18,016 nucleotides of DNA from CAYLYU01 sp964501925 (GTDB taxonomy: Bacteria > Pseudomonadota > Zetaproteobacteria > Mariprofundales > Mariprofundaceae): positions 1 through 18,016 of the forward strand of contig CAZCTM010000033.1 in NCBI GenBank assembly GCA_964501925.1. The letters are read 5' to 3'. A program made the position numbers and the translations under genes. The notes under the pieces were generated by a model. That model did not search any database. It was not told the DNA's origin and worked only from the letters and a program-made list of their open reading frames with translations. Below, one piece after another: positions 1-7,337 of this stretch (position 1 is its first letter; every line of letters starts with the position of its first letter).

Positions 1-264
1 TGTTGCCTGAATCTCGCCCGAATTCGCTGGCGCGCATCGGCCATGCGGCTGAACAGGCTTGAGGCGGATCCGGAGAGGATCCGCTTCGACTTCTCGCTGG
101 ATTCACCGCTTGATCCCGAAAAACTCCTGGCAAGGGTCCAGCGAGAACCCGCTCGGTACCGCCTGCTGCCGGATGGCAGTCTTTCCCTGCTCGGAGACTT
201 CAGGGACCCCGACCACCGGCTGAAAACCTGTCTTCACTTTCTCGATGAGCTTCTGGCCGGCTGA
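1..264 (+). CDS. mfd: Transcription-repair coupling factor Mfd, C-terminal end only
   Basis: This is the last 87 codons of a frame already open at base 1 and ending in TGA at 262-264. The peptide has the form of the Mfd C-terminal domain (D7): a start like LNLARIRWRA, a short beta-hairpin region, then a segment LLARVQREPARYRLLPDG and a closing helix HRLKTCLHFLDELL. The E. coli protein ends in a comparable way (a helix with WxRLDG-like text, then a final helix). Mfd removes RNA polymerase stalled at DNA lesions and recruits UvrA; this domain autoinhibits the UvrA-binding surface. The ATG at 43 is internal and not the real start. The gene is cut only by the window edge. Identification rests on a short, poorly conserved domain, so confidence is good but not complete. 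Confidence 0.82.
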   Translation, partial: CCLNLARIRWRASAMRLNRLEADPERIRFDFSLDSPLDPEKLLARVQREPARYRLLPDGSLSLLGDFRDPDHRLKTCLHFLDELLAG

Positions 265-299
265 AACACATCGGAACCGGGTCGTGCTATCCTAGTACC

Positions 300-1082
300 A
301 TGAAGATACGATCCGTACTGCTTGATCTGGATGGTGTCCTCTATGTCGGCTCGCAGGCCATACCGGGAGCACAATCCGCCTTCAGAAAGCTGAAGTCCGC
401 GCCCCTCAAACTGGCCGGTGTCACAAACACGACAACCCGGTCAAAGGCGGAGCTGATTTCAAAGCTGCAACAACTAGGATTTGATTTCTCGTATGACCAG
501 ATCTTTACCCCCGCGGCACTTGCCGTTGAGCGCATCGGGCGACAAAGCGCGGCATTGTTTGTCCATCCGCGGCTGAGACCGGATTTCGCCGGCGTGCGCC
601 TGAACGAGACAGACCCTGACTTCGTGGTCATGGGGGATATGGGGCGAGGCTACGATGCCGAGACCCTGCAGCGTATCTTCACCCTGATCATGAACGGGGC
701 GGACATCCTGGCCCTGCACAAGAACCGTTTCTGGCAGAAGGAAGATGGCCTGCACATCGATCTTGGTCCGTTCGTCGCCGCCATGGAATACGCCACCGGC
801 AAGCGGGCCGAAATCCTGGGCAAGCCATCCAGAGATTTCTTTCATCTCATCTGCAAGATGCTGGACACCCGTCCGGAAGAATGTCTTATGGTGGGGGATG
901 ACATCGAATCGGATATCCATGGCGCCATCAGGGCGGGCCTGAGAACCGCGCTGGTAAAAACCGGCAAATACAGAAAGGAATTTGCCGAAAGGAGCGGCAT
1001 CACCCCCGATGTGGTCCTGAACTCCATCCGTGAACTGCCCGCCTGGATGGGTCTTGCGTCAGCAATGGGGGTCAGGCTTTGA
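300..1082 (+). CDS. HAD-IIA family hydrolase (NagD/LHPP-like phosphatase)
   Basis: A 260-residue protein with the HAD motifs in order: motif I LLDLDGVLY with nucleophile D9 and acid/base D11, motif II TNTT near residue 43, the motif III lysine in GKPS near 175, and motif IV GDDIESD near 200. The C2-type cap between motifs II and III and the total length fit subfamily IIA (NagD, LHPP, phosphoglycolate phosphatase-like), which are small soluble phosphatases. The substrate cannot be read from sequence. The gene starts 35 bp after mfd. I see no good ribosome binding site before the ATG. The last codons and the TGA stop lie inside the left terminus of the downstream RAYT1 element (1067-1093), so the final few residues (GVRL) are probably supplied by the element and not ancestral. 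Confidence 0.86.
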   Translation: MKIRSVLLDLDGVLYVGSQAIPGAQSAFRKLKSAPLKLAGVTNTTTRSKAELISKLQQLGFDFSYDQIFTPAALAVERIGRQSAALFVHPRLRPDFAGVRLNETDPDFVVMGDMGRGYDAETLQRIFTLIMNGADILALHKNRFWQKEDGLHIDLGPFVAAMEYATGKRAEILGKPSRDFFHLICKMLDTRPEECLMVGDDIESDIHGAIRAGLRTALVKTGKYRKEFAERSGITPDVVLNSIRELPAWMGLASAMGVRL

Positions 1083-1093
1083 TATCTTGATAT
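1067..1093 (+). repeat. Left terminus of the RAYT1 element (inverted copy)
   Basis: The sequence starts with GGGGTCAGGC and continues with two near-identical 8-mers, TTGATATC and TTGATATT. Its reverse complement matches the sequence just after the RAYT1 gene (2046-2071) at 22 of 26 positions. The two form the inverted ends of an approximately 1-kb RAYT unit. The stop codon of the upstream HAD gene lies inside it. Confidence 0.75.
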
Positions 1094-1120
1094 TAAAGTC
1101 AGGGCTGATACTGTTCTTTG

Positions 1121-2059
1121 ATGGCGCGAAAACCCCGCATTCATGTCCCCGGCGGATTTTACCATGTGATACTTCGCGGCAATGGTGGCGATAACATCTT
1201 TTTTACGGATGCAGATCGCTGCCGATTTTATCTATTGGTGCAGGAAGGCGTGGAGCGTTTTGGCCATCGGGTGCACGCATTCTGCCTGATGAATAACCAT
1301 GTTCATCTGTTAATACAGATTGCGGAGATACCGTTATCGCGCATCATGCAGAACCTCTCTTTCCGCTACACGCGCTGGATTAACAAGCGGCAGAGACGGA
1401 CCGGCCATCTGTTTCAGGGGCGCTACAAGGCGGTTCTTGTGGACGCCGACAGCTACCTGCTGGAACTTGTCCGTTATATTCATCTGAATCCCGTACGTGC
1501 AGGTGTCGTGGAACATATTCCGGACTACCCCTGGAGCAGCCATGCGGCCTATGTTGGCAGGGAGCGATTAACCTGGCTGACATCCGAGGTTGTTCTCGCG
1601 CGATTTTCTACACGGAGAAACATCGCCAGAGCGCGATATGCTGAGTTCATAGCACAGGGTGTTGGCGAGCCCTGCAGACCGGATTTTCATGGCGGCACAA
1701 ATGACGCCCGTGTGCTTGGCGACGATGCGTTTGCCGAAAAGGCGCTGGCGGAAAAAGAACGTTTGAAGGCGGAGCTAGACCTTGAGGAATGCATCGAGAC
1801 TGTTTGCCGGCATTATGACTTGCAAGCCTCTGCATTATCCGAACGCCATCGAACGCGCAGGCCGGCGGAGGCGCGGGCTGTGGTTGGCTGGCTGGCGATG
1901 AAGCGTGGGGGTATGCCGTTATCTACGGTTGCGCGTCACTTTGGCCGCGATGTCTCCACCTTGAGCACTTCGATCCGGCGCCTGGAAGTGAAAATGATCA
2001 AATCTGATGCGTTGCGAACAATGGTGGAAAGAATCGCCGATGAAGTTATCAAGATATGA
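1121..2059 (+). CDS. REP-associated tyrosine transposase (RAYT1), Y1/HUH family
   Basis: A 312-residue protein starting MARKPRIHVPGG. A TTG lies directly before this ATG; I choose the ATG because the paralogue at 15297-16235 starts identically and is also 312 residues long. The HUH metal site is H60-x-H62 in NNHVHLLI. The likely nucleophile is Y119 in VRYIHLNPVRAG, which aligns with Y115 of E. coli TnpA-REP. Conserved FRYTRWIN and FQGRYK blocks lie between. Residues from about 200 form an extra C-terminal domain with a helix-turn-helix look (LSTVARHFGRDVSTLS), reminiscent of a DnaA domain IV fold. RAYTs cleave and join single-stranded DNA at REP-like sequences. The gene sits between inverted termini at 1067-1093 and 2046-2071. 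A copy of its last codons recurs after the next gene (3227-3272). Confidence 0.9.
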   Translation: MARKPRIHVPGGFYHVILRGNGGDNIFFTDADRCRFYLLVQEGVERFGHRVHAFCLMNNHVHLLIQIAEIPLSRIMQNLSFRYTRWINKRQRRTGHLFQGRYKAVLVDADSYLLELVRYIHLNPVRAGVVEHIPDYPWSSHAAYVGRERLTWLTSEVVLARFSTRRNIARARYAEFIAQGVGEPCRPDFHGGTNDARVLGDDAFAEKALAEKERLKAELDLEECIETVCRHYDLQASALSERHRTRRPAEARAVVGWLAMKRGGMPLSTVARHFGRDVSTLSTSIRRLEVKMIKSDALRTMVERIADEVIKI

Positions 2060-2074
2060 AAGCCTGGCACCTTT
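2029..2074 (+). repeat. RAYT1 right terminus, copy 1 (overlaps RAYT1 3' end)
   Basis: This stretch covers the last nine codons of RAYT1, its TGA stop and 15 bp beyond. It repeats at 3227-3272 with 44 of 46 bases identical (differences at 2042 and 2045). Its reverse complement contains the terminus core CCAGGCTTT followed by the ATATCTTGATA motif that matches the left end. It ends one base before the probable ATG of the M24 peptidase gene at 2076. Confidence 0.8.
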
Positions 2075-2075
2075 T

Positions 2076-3209
2076 ATGACAGGCAACGTCAAACTCCTGA
2101 TCTCGGACTCGGAAAGGCACGCGGACATGCTCTATGTGTCGGGCCTGTTCGTGCCGGACCCCTTTGTGGTGATCGGCCTGCACGGCAAATGGCACGGGTT
2201 CTTTTCTCCCCTTGAGGTGGACCGGGCAAAAAAGCAATCCAGGCTAAACCATGTCCATCTTGATACGCAATGGCATGAAAAGGCGGTGGATCAGGGCTGG
2301 GGCGCGGGACTGGCGGGTGTGGCTGCCGCCTTCCTGCATGAACACCGAATCAGACTGATTGAGGTTCCGGCAGATTTTCCCCTGTCTTATGCGCAGCAGT
2401 TAAGTGCCTGGGGATTCCGGGTCAGGCCCGTTGAAGGTACGCTGTTTCCGGAAAGGGCTGTGAAAACAGCCAGGGAGATTAAATGGTTGCAGCAGGCAGA
2501 ACATGTAGCCAGGTCCGCCATGCGGGTGGCCGAAAGATTTCTGGCGGCCTGCACTGTTGACAACAACGGCATTCTTCTTGATCCGGCAAATGAAAAGAAG
2601 CTGAAATCAAGGCATCTTCGGGCGGCGATTGAAGCACACATCATCTCCAGAGGGGCGATCCCTTCCCATACCATTGTGGCCTGCGGTCGCGAGGGCGCCG
2701 ATCCCCACAATATCGGCTCTGGTTATCTCAGGGCCGGCCAGCCCATCATCATTGATATCTTTCCCCGCATGCAGGCTACAGGCTACTGGGGTGACATGAC
2801 CCGAACCTATGTCAAGGGAAAGGCCCCCGATCAGGTGCGCAGGATGTATCGGGCCGTGCGCGAGGCACAGGAGATCGGCCTCGGCATGGTAAAGGCAGGT
2901 GTCAACGGCGCCGATATCCACCGGGCCATATGCAGCTATTTTGAATCCGCCGGTTTTCCCAACCGCATCAGGCGTGGCAGGCAATGCGGTTTCTTTCACG
3001 GTACCGGCCATGGCGTTGGCCTGGATATTCATGAATCCCCGCGCATTTCACAGCACGGTCAGATTCTCGAAGAAGGCAATGTCGTGACCATTGAACCGGG
3101 GCTCTATTATCCGGGCATCGGCGGCGTTCGCCTCGAGGACCTCGTGGTGGTCCGCAGGGACGGCTGCGACAACCTGACCCGTCACCCGAGACGCCTGGCC
3201 ATTCCCTGA
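2076..3209 (+). CDS. M24 family metallopeptidase (Xaa-Pro aminopeptidase-like)
   Basis: A 377-residue protein. The N-terminal part (about 1-140) is a creatinase-N-like domain. The rest is a pita-bread M24 domain with all five metal ligands visible: D in IIIDIFP, D in WGDMTRTY, H in GTGHGVGLDIHE, E in TIEPGLYY and E in VRLEDLV. It should cleave N-terminal X-Pro bonds or a related substrate; exact specificity is not readable. The ATG at 2076 is preferred because upstream in-frame codons (from the ATG at 2040) are encoded by the RAYT1 terminus. No ribosome binding site precedes 2076, so translation may be coupled to RAYT1 or may begin at 2040. The gene is bracketed by two direct copies of the RAYT1 3' end, and it converges on the flippase gene. 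Confidence 0.85.
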   Translation: MTGNVKLLISDSERHADMLYVSGLFVPDPFVVIGLHGKWHGFFSPLEVDRAKKQSRLNHVHLDTQWHEKAVDQGWGAGLAGVAAAFLHEHRIRLIEVPADFPLSYAQQLSAWGFRVRPVEGTLFPERAVKTAREIKWLQQAEHVARSAMRVAERFLAACTVDNNGILLDPANEKKLKSRHLRAAIEAHIISRGAIPSHTIVACGREGADPHNIGSGYLRAGQPIIIDIFPRMQATGYWGDMTRTYVKGKAPDQVRRMYRAVREAQEIGLGMVKAGVNGADIHRAICSYFESAGFPNRIRRGRQCGFFHGTGHGVGLDIHESPRISQHGQILEEGNVVTIEPGLYYPGIGGVRLEDLVVVRRDGCDNLTRHPRRLAIP

Positions 3210-3226
3210 TCCCGTCTGTGTTAATC

Positions 3227-3272
3227 AAGAATCGCCGATAAAATTATCAAGATATGAAAGCCTGGCACCTTT
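3227..3272 (+). repeat. RAYT1 right terminus, copy 2, with RAYT1 tail remnant
   Basis: A 46-bp near-identical copy of 2029-2074. Translated in the RAYT1 frame it still reads RIADKIIKI and then TGA, so it contains a fossil of the RAYT1 C-terminus and not only the non-coding terminus. It lies 17 bp after the M24 stop. It ends 2 bp before the stop codon of the converging flippase gene. Together with copy 1 it brackets the M24 gene. Confidence 0.8.
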
Positions 3273-3274
3273 AC

Positions 3275-4192
3275 TCATCGGGGCATGCGCTCCCTTATAC
3301 CCCCCGTCCCTCCAAGACGCCACAACACCACGCCACCGGGCAGGGCGGCAAGTACCAGCACAACCACCCAGAGCACGGCCATGGCCGCCGCAGCCCCGGG
3401 ATCACCGCCAAAATAGAGCGCCATGCCGACATACCCTCCTTCACGGATGCCAAAGCCGTTCAAGGAGATCGGCAGGGCCGAGGCCAGGGCCACGAGACAG
3501 ACCATCACCCCGAATGCCGCCCAGGAGAGTTCCAGACCCGTTGCCTGGCCCAGAAACACATGCGCCTGAACGACCAGGACCTGAAACACGGCAGACAGGC
3601 CAAGCGAGCGCCACCATGCCCTCCGGAATCCGGCAGAGCGCAGCGGCAGATCCTTCCATCTGGACATGACACCGGGCAGGCGTTGGTGCCAGAAGGGATA
3701 ACTGAGCATCCCGCCCCAGAGCACCAGAAGACCTGAAAGCCAGGTGATCCACCACACCCCTGGCAGGGGCAGAAAAAACATGCATACCGTAACCAGCAGG
3801 CTCAGGGCCGCCACACCGTTCACGCGTTCCAGCAGTACGCTGGCGGCGGCGGCCCAGCCCTGCCCAACCCTTCCCCTGGCCAGAAGATAGCCGCGCGCGA
3901 CATCACCCCCCAGGATGGAAGGCAGAAAAAGGCTCAGAAACATGCCGAGAAAATACAGCCGGATCTTGCGCCCCAGCCGAACGCTGAGGCCCAGACCGCG
4001 CGCCAGCCAGGCCCAGCGAAGGGCCGAGAGGATCTGACCAGCCACCAGACAGACAAGGGCGGCAGCAACCCATACCAACTGAACCTGCATCAGGCGTTGA
4101 GAGATGGACCTAAGATCAAGATAGGAAATCAGGACTGCCAGCAGAAGAACCGAAACCAGCAGCTTGAGAGCAAACCGCCGTCCAGGAGTCAG
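3275..4192 (-). CDS. LPG_synthase_TM / UPF0104-type membrane protein, flippase-like
   Basis: A very hydrophobic protein with about eight predicted membrane helices. The first helix is FALKLLVSVLLLAVLISYL. The conserved core is FLGMFLSLFLPSILGGDVARGYLLA, ending with the family hallmark LPISLNGFGIREGGYVG. These are signatures of PF03706 (membrane part of MprF, AglD-type proteins), proposed to move lipid-linked substrates. No ATG, GTG or TTG exists in frame near the expected start. I propose a CTG at 4192-4190 that overlaps the TGA of the GT2 gene, with GCGAGG seven bases upstream, giving 305 residues. The only upstream ATG (4396) would add a long tail read out of frame through the GT2 gene. Last gene of the minus-strand block; its stop abuts a RAYT1 terminus. 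Confidence 0.8.
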   Translation of the reverse strand: MTPGRRFALKLLVSVLLLAVLISYLDLRSISQRLMQVQLVWVAAALVCLVAGQILSALRWAWLARGLGLSVRLGRKIRLYFLGMFLSLFLPSILGGDVARGYLLARGRVGQGWAAAASVLLERVNGVAALSLLVTVCMFFLPLPGVWWITWLSGLLVLWGGMLSYPFWHQRLPGVMSRWKDLPLRSAGFRRAWWRSLGLSAVFQVLVVQAHVFLGQATGLELSWAAFGVMVCLVALASALPISLNGFGIREGGYVGMALYFGGDPGAAAAMAVLWVVVLVLAALPGGVVLWRLGGTGGIRERMPR

Positions 4193-5154
4193 GTCGATGC
4201 CTCGCCCCCGCGAACCAGACGCCGGACCGTGTAGGACTTGTGACCCGTGCTCTCGTAATAGATCCGCGCCTGCATTTCCAGGATCAGGCCGATGCCGAAC
4301 AGAATGATGCCGCTCACGATCAGCAATGACCCGAGTTGCAGCAGAGGCCTGCCGGACAGCTCGGCGCCAAAAATCAGCTTGTCCAGGGTGAGCCACAGAT
4401 CAATGCCAACCCCCGCCACAAAACTGATCAGTCCCGTCGGCCCGAACAGTTGCAGGGGCCGGTCCGTAAAACGGAGGAAAAACATGACCAGCAACAAGTC
4501 CACCAGCACCCGAACCGTGCGTCCAAGACCGTATTTGCTGGTGCCGAACCGGCGTGGCCTGTGGCTGACGACCTCCTCGCCGATCCGGGCGCCAAACAGG
4601 GCCGCCAGGGCCGGAATAAAGCGGTGCTGTTCACCATAGATCCTCAAATTCTTGGCGATCTCCGAGCGCATGACCTTCATGGGGCATCCGTAATCGTTCA
4701 GGAACACACCGGTCGAGAAGCGGATCAGGGCGTTGGCCAGTCTGGACGGCAGCGTCCTCGACAGGGCGGCATCCTGACGGTCCTTCCGCCAGCCGTTGAC
4801 CAGATCCAGCTCGTCCCTTCTCAGACGTTCCATCAGGCGCAGGATATCGGCAGGATCAGTCTGCAGATCGCCATCCATATAGGCGATAAACTCGCCGCGC
4901 GCCGCATCAAAACCGGCGCTCATCGCCGCGGTCTGTCCGAAATTGCGCCGCAGCTGAATGCCGGTGACGCGTTGATTCTTTTCCGCTGCCTTTTCAATGG
5001 CGGCAAACGTACCGTCGTCGGAGCCGTCATCCACGAGGATCAGTTCAAAATCAACATCCCGAAGGGCCCGGGCCACTTCCTCGACAAGAAGAGGAACGTT
5101 CTCTTCCTCACGATACAGGGGCACCACCACGGAAATAAGCGGTTCTTTGTTCAC
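4189..5154 (-). CDS. GT2 glycosyltransferase, DPM1/ArnC-like polyprenyl-phosphate sugar synthase
   Basis: A 321-residue protein. The N-terminal GT-A domain has ISVVVPLYREEEN, the nucleotide-binding VDDGS (D42, D43) and the metal-binding DGD (D94-D96) followed by LQTDP. A conserved RRFGTSKYG lies near 205, typical of dolichol- or undecaprenyl-phosphate sugar synthases. Two C-terminal membrane helices follow (about 235-260 and 275-300), as in ArnC, GtrB and similar enzymes. It should transfer a sugar from a nucleotide donor to undecaprenyl phosphate on the cytoplasmic face. Its start overlaps the end of the upstream GT-C gene (ATGA-type), and the flippase-like gene follows. The three form a make, flip and transfer module. 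The sugar is unknown. Confidence 0.88.
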   Translation of the reverse strand: MNKEPLISVVVPLYREEENVPLLVEEVARALRDVDFELILVDDGSDDGTFAAIEKAAEKNQRVTGIQLRRNFGQTAAMSAGFDAARGEFIAYMDGDLQTDPADILRLMERLRRDELDLVNGWRKDRQDAALSRTLPSRLANALIRFSTGVFLNDYGCPMKVMRSEIAKNLRIYGEQHRFIPALAALFGARIGEEVVSHRPRRFGTSKYGLGRTVRVLVDLLLVMFFLRFTDRPLQLFGPTGLISFVAGVGIDLWLTLDKLIFGAELSGRPLLQLGSLLIVSGIILFGIGLILEMQARIYYESTGHKSYTVRRLVRGGEAST

Positions 5155-6746
5155 GTATCCCCCCTGACATCCATGCTGACAAGCATCAGTTCGGTCCTAG
5201 CATACAGTCCCTTCACCCTGCTGTGCACCACCAGATGGCTCCGCACATCCTCAGGCAGATCACCCAGCACCGCTTGCGGCAGTACGAGGGCGTTTCCCTT
5301 GCGCAACCATTCGAGCACCTCCCCCACCGTACCCAGATACGGCAGGCGCCCCCCATGATAGAACAGAAGCGAGGGTTGAAAATAGCGATAAGTGGCCAGT
5401 TGCGCCCCTGAAAATCCAGCCGCCGTGGCGCGGCGGGCGAGTTCCGGCGTGATCTTGTGTTTGTCGAAGGCGGGGGCGGCCCACGTGCTTAGCAACAACA
5501 CACAGGCCATCATGCCTGCCGCCAGCGGCGGAACGGGGGATCTCTTCCGCTGCCATAACCACCAGATGGCTCCGATAGCCACCGGCAAAACCACAAGAAC
5601 CAGCACCCAGTCTCCCGGCCACTGTTTCTCAAGGGCCATGCCTCCGCCCGCCATCAGTCCCAGGGCAAGGATCAGCGAGGTCCATGCCGTCCAGCGCCAG
5701 GCCCGGGCCAGATCCGAGGTGCTGGCCTGCCGTAACCAGCTCGCGGCAAGCAGGGCCATGGCCGGAAAAGTGGGCAGCATGTAATTGGGGAGATGGGTTC
5801 GCGCTGCCGTAAAGAACACAAAAAAGACCCCGATCCATGTCAGCAGAAACAGACGCAGAGGATCCGCTCGCAAACGGCTCAGCTTCCAGGGGCCCATCCA
5901 CAGCGAGGCTGCGACAAGGCCCGTCCATGGAAACCAGCCGGCCAGAACCGTCAGGATATAGAGGCCCGGGATCGCCCTGTGTCCCTGCAATGTGTCCGTG
6001 AACCGCTCCACGTTGTGATGCAGGAAGAAGACCTTCAGCCATTCTCCATCGGTGAGAACACCCACGGCAACATACCACGGCAGAGCCACGACCAGGACAA
6101 TGGTGAGCCCCAGCCAGGGACGGAAACGGCGCCAGGCAGAAAAATCCCCCACCAGCAGAAGAAAGGATCCGATCAACAGGGCGGGCATGAGAACCGCAAC
6201 CGGTCCCTTGGCCAGCAGGCCGAGTGCAATGGCAAGATAGAACGCAGGCAACAAGGACCCCTGCCGGTTTTCGATGTACATGCAGATAAACGAGAGAAAG
6301 GCGAAACCCATGCACAGCATGAACAGGGGATCGGGGGTTGCCGCCCTGGCAATCACCACAATGTGGATGCAGGTGGCAAAAAGCGCGGCCGCAATCAGAC
6401 CGGAGCGTTCATCCAGCAAACGCCTGCCAAAATACCAGATCACCAGAACCAGACCGGTCATGGCCATGGCCGAAGGAAGGCGGGCGGAAAACTCACTGAC
6501 GCCAAAGAGGGCGAAGGAAGGCATCATCAACCAGTACAAAAGGATGGGCTTGTCGAACCGGAGCGCGCCATTGAACACGGGTACGAGCCAGTTGCCCGCC
6601 TCGAGCATCTCCCGGGCGCAAACGGCATTGTTTGGCTCATCCACATCCCAGAGCCTGTTCCCCCCAAGCATGAGGAAGAAGTTGACCGCGGATATGGCCA
6701 GCAGGCAGTAGACCGGATGCCGCCGGATCCAGTCAACAACGGACAA
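5151..6746 (-). CDS. ArnT-like GT-C lipid-linked sugar transferase (PMT family)
   Basis: A polytopic membrane protein with about 10-12 helices. Just after the first helix comes the periplasmic catalytic loop WDVDEPNNAVCAREML (D34, D36, E37 from the proposed start), then NGALRFDKPILLYWL. These are hallmarks of ArnT and related GT39/GT83 enzymes, which move a sugar from undecaprenyl phosphate to lipid A or another acceptor. The start is uncertain. The first ATG is at 6830, but it would overlap yggU by almost 100 bp. I prefer TTG at 6746, which has AGG six bases before it, overlaps yggU by 14 bp and places the first helix sensibly (531 residues). A C-terminal soluble region after about residue 430 fits the family. 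Without arnA, arnB or arnD here, an aminoarabinose substrate is not supported. Confidence 0.85.
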   Translation of the reverse strand: MSVVDWIRRHPVYCLLAISAVNFFLMLGGNRLWDVDEPNNAVCAREMLEAGNWLVPVFNGALRFDKPILLYWLMMPSFALFGVSEFSARLPSAMAMTGLVLVIWYFGRRLLDERSGLIAAALFATCIHIVVIARAATPDPLFMLCMGFAFLSFICMYIENRQGSLLPAFYLAIALGLLAKGPVAVLMPALLIGSFLLLVGDFSAWRRFRPWLGLTIVLVVALPWYVAVGVLTDGEWLKVFFLHHNVERFTDTLQGHRAIPGLYILTVLAGWFPWTGLVAASLWMGPWKLSRLRADPLRLFLLTWIGVFFVFFTAARTHLPNYMLPTFPAMALLAASWLRQASTSDLARAWRWTAWTSLILALGLMAGGGMALEKQWPGDWVLVLVVLPVAIGAIWWLWQRKRSPVPPLAAGMMACVLLLSTWAAPAFDKHKITPELARRATAAGFSGAQLATYRYFQPSLLFYHGGRLPYLGTVGEVLEWLRKGNALVLPQAVLGDLPEDVRSHLVVHSRVKGLYARTELMLVSMDVRGDT

Positions 6747-7038
6747 GTCGAACCTGAATGTGTTGCGCCAGAATATCCGGATCTCCGCCGATGAACATCC
6801 GTTTCCGGCGCGAGGTGAATCCCGAAACAAGCCTGATATCGGATTTCGGGAGATTTAACTGCCTCGCCACAAAGTCAATCAGAGCCATATTCGCCTTCCC
6901 GTCCTGGGCGGGCGCCCTCAGGGCGATCTTGATGGCCTCGCCATGCAGTCCACAAACGGCCTCGCGTCTGGCCGCCGGTTGAACATGAATGTTCAGATAG
7001 ACCCCACCCTTGCCTTTGCGGACAGCCCCCTGCTCCAC
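6733..7038 (-). CDS. yggU: DUF167 / YggU family protein
   Basis: A 101-residue protein with the DUF167 pattern: an early strand (VYLNIHVQPAARRE), the motif ALRAPAQDGKANMALIDFVA near 40-60, and LVSGFTSRRKRMFI near 70-84. The biochemical role of the family is unknown. The start is a GTG two bases after the yggT stop, so coupling is likely. The order yggS-proC-yggT-yggU is a well-known conserved cluster in Gammaproteobacteria and supports the call. Its 3' end overlaps the start of the ArnT-like gene. Confidence 0.88.
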   Translation of the reverse strand: MEQGAVRKGKGGVYLNIHVQPAARREAVCGLHGEAIKIALRAPAQDGKANMALIDFVARQLNLPKSDIRLVSGFTSRRKRMFIGGDPDILAQHIQVRLVRC

Positions 7039-7040
7039 AA

Positions 7041-7337
7041 TTACAGCAGGCTCTGGGCCATCCTGTACAGGCTTGGAACAGCGAAGTTATCCAGAAAGAT
7101 GGCGACCAGGAGCACCACCATGGGGGACAGGTCCAGACCGCCAATGTAGGGCATTCGCCGCCTGACCGGATACAGGAGCGGCTCGGACAGCTGGACAATG
7201 ACGCGGACGATGGGATTGTAGGGATCCGGAGAGACCCAGGACAGCACCGCCCTGGCGATGATCACGATCATCACCGTCACCAGCAGAATGTGAATAAGGC
7301 CTGCCAGCGCCTGCAGGAAATAACCCAGTAAATACAT
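7041..7337 (-). CDS. yggT: YggT family integral membrane protein
   Basis: A 98-residue membrane protein with two hydrophobic stretches separated by the family motif ARAVLSWVSPDPYNP, followed by PLLYPVRRRMPYIGGLDLSPMV, which is diagnostic of YGGT repeats. Many proteobacterial YggT proteins have two such repeats (about 190 residues); this one has a single repeat, a common short form. Members have been linked to osmotic tolerance and membrane or division functions, without a firm biochemical role. Its ATG overlaps the proC stop (TGATG), indicating translational coupling. Confidence 0.9.
   Translation of the reverse strand: MYLLGYFLQALAGLIHILLVTVMIVIIARAVLSWVSPDPYNPIVRVIVQLSEPLLYPVRRRMPYIGGLDLSPMVVLLVAIFLDNFAVPSLYRMAQSLL

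Noticed and set aside
3254..3736. Plus-strand frame beginning in the RAYT1 right terminus
   Set aside because: It is the complement of the flippase-like gene, has histidine- and glutamine-rich composition typical of shadow frames, and has no family features.
4193..4396. N-terminal extension of the flippase-like protein from the ATG at 4396
   Set aside because: The extension overlaps the GT2 C-terminus in another frame and has arginine- and histidine-rich random composition with no membrane or domain character.
5793..6794. 333-codon plus-strand open frame opposite the ArnT-like gene
   Set aside because: Extremely rich in Q, H, K and G, as expected from the complement of a membrane protein gene. 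No motif is recognisable.
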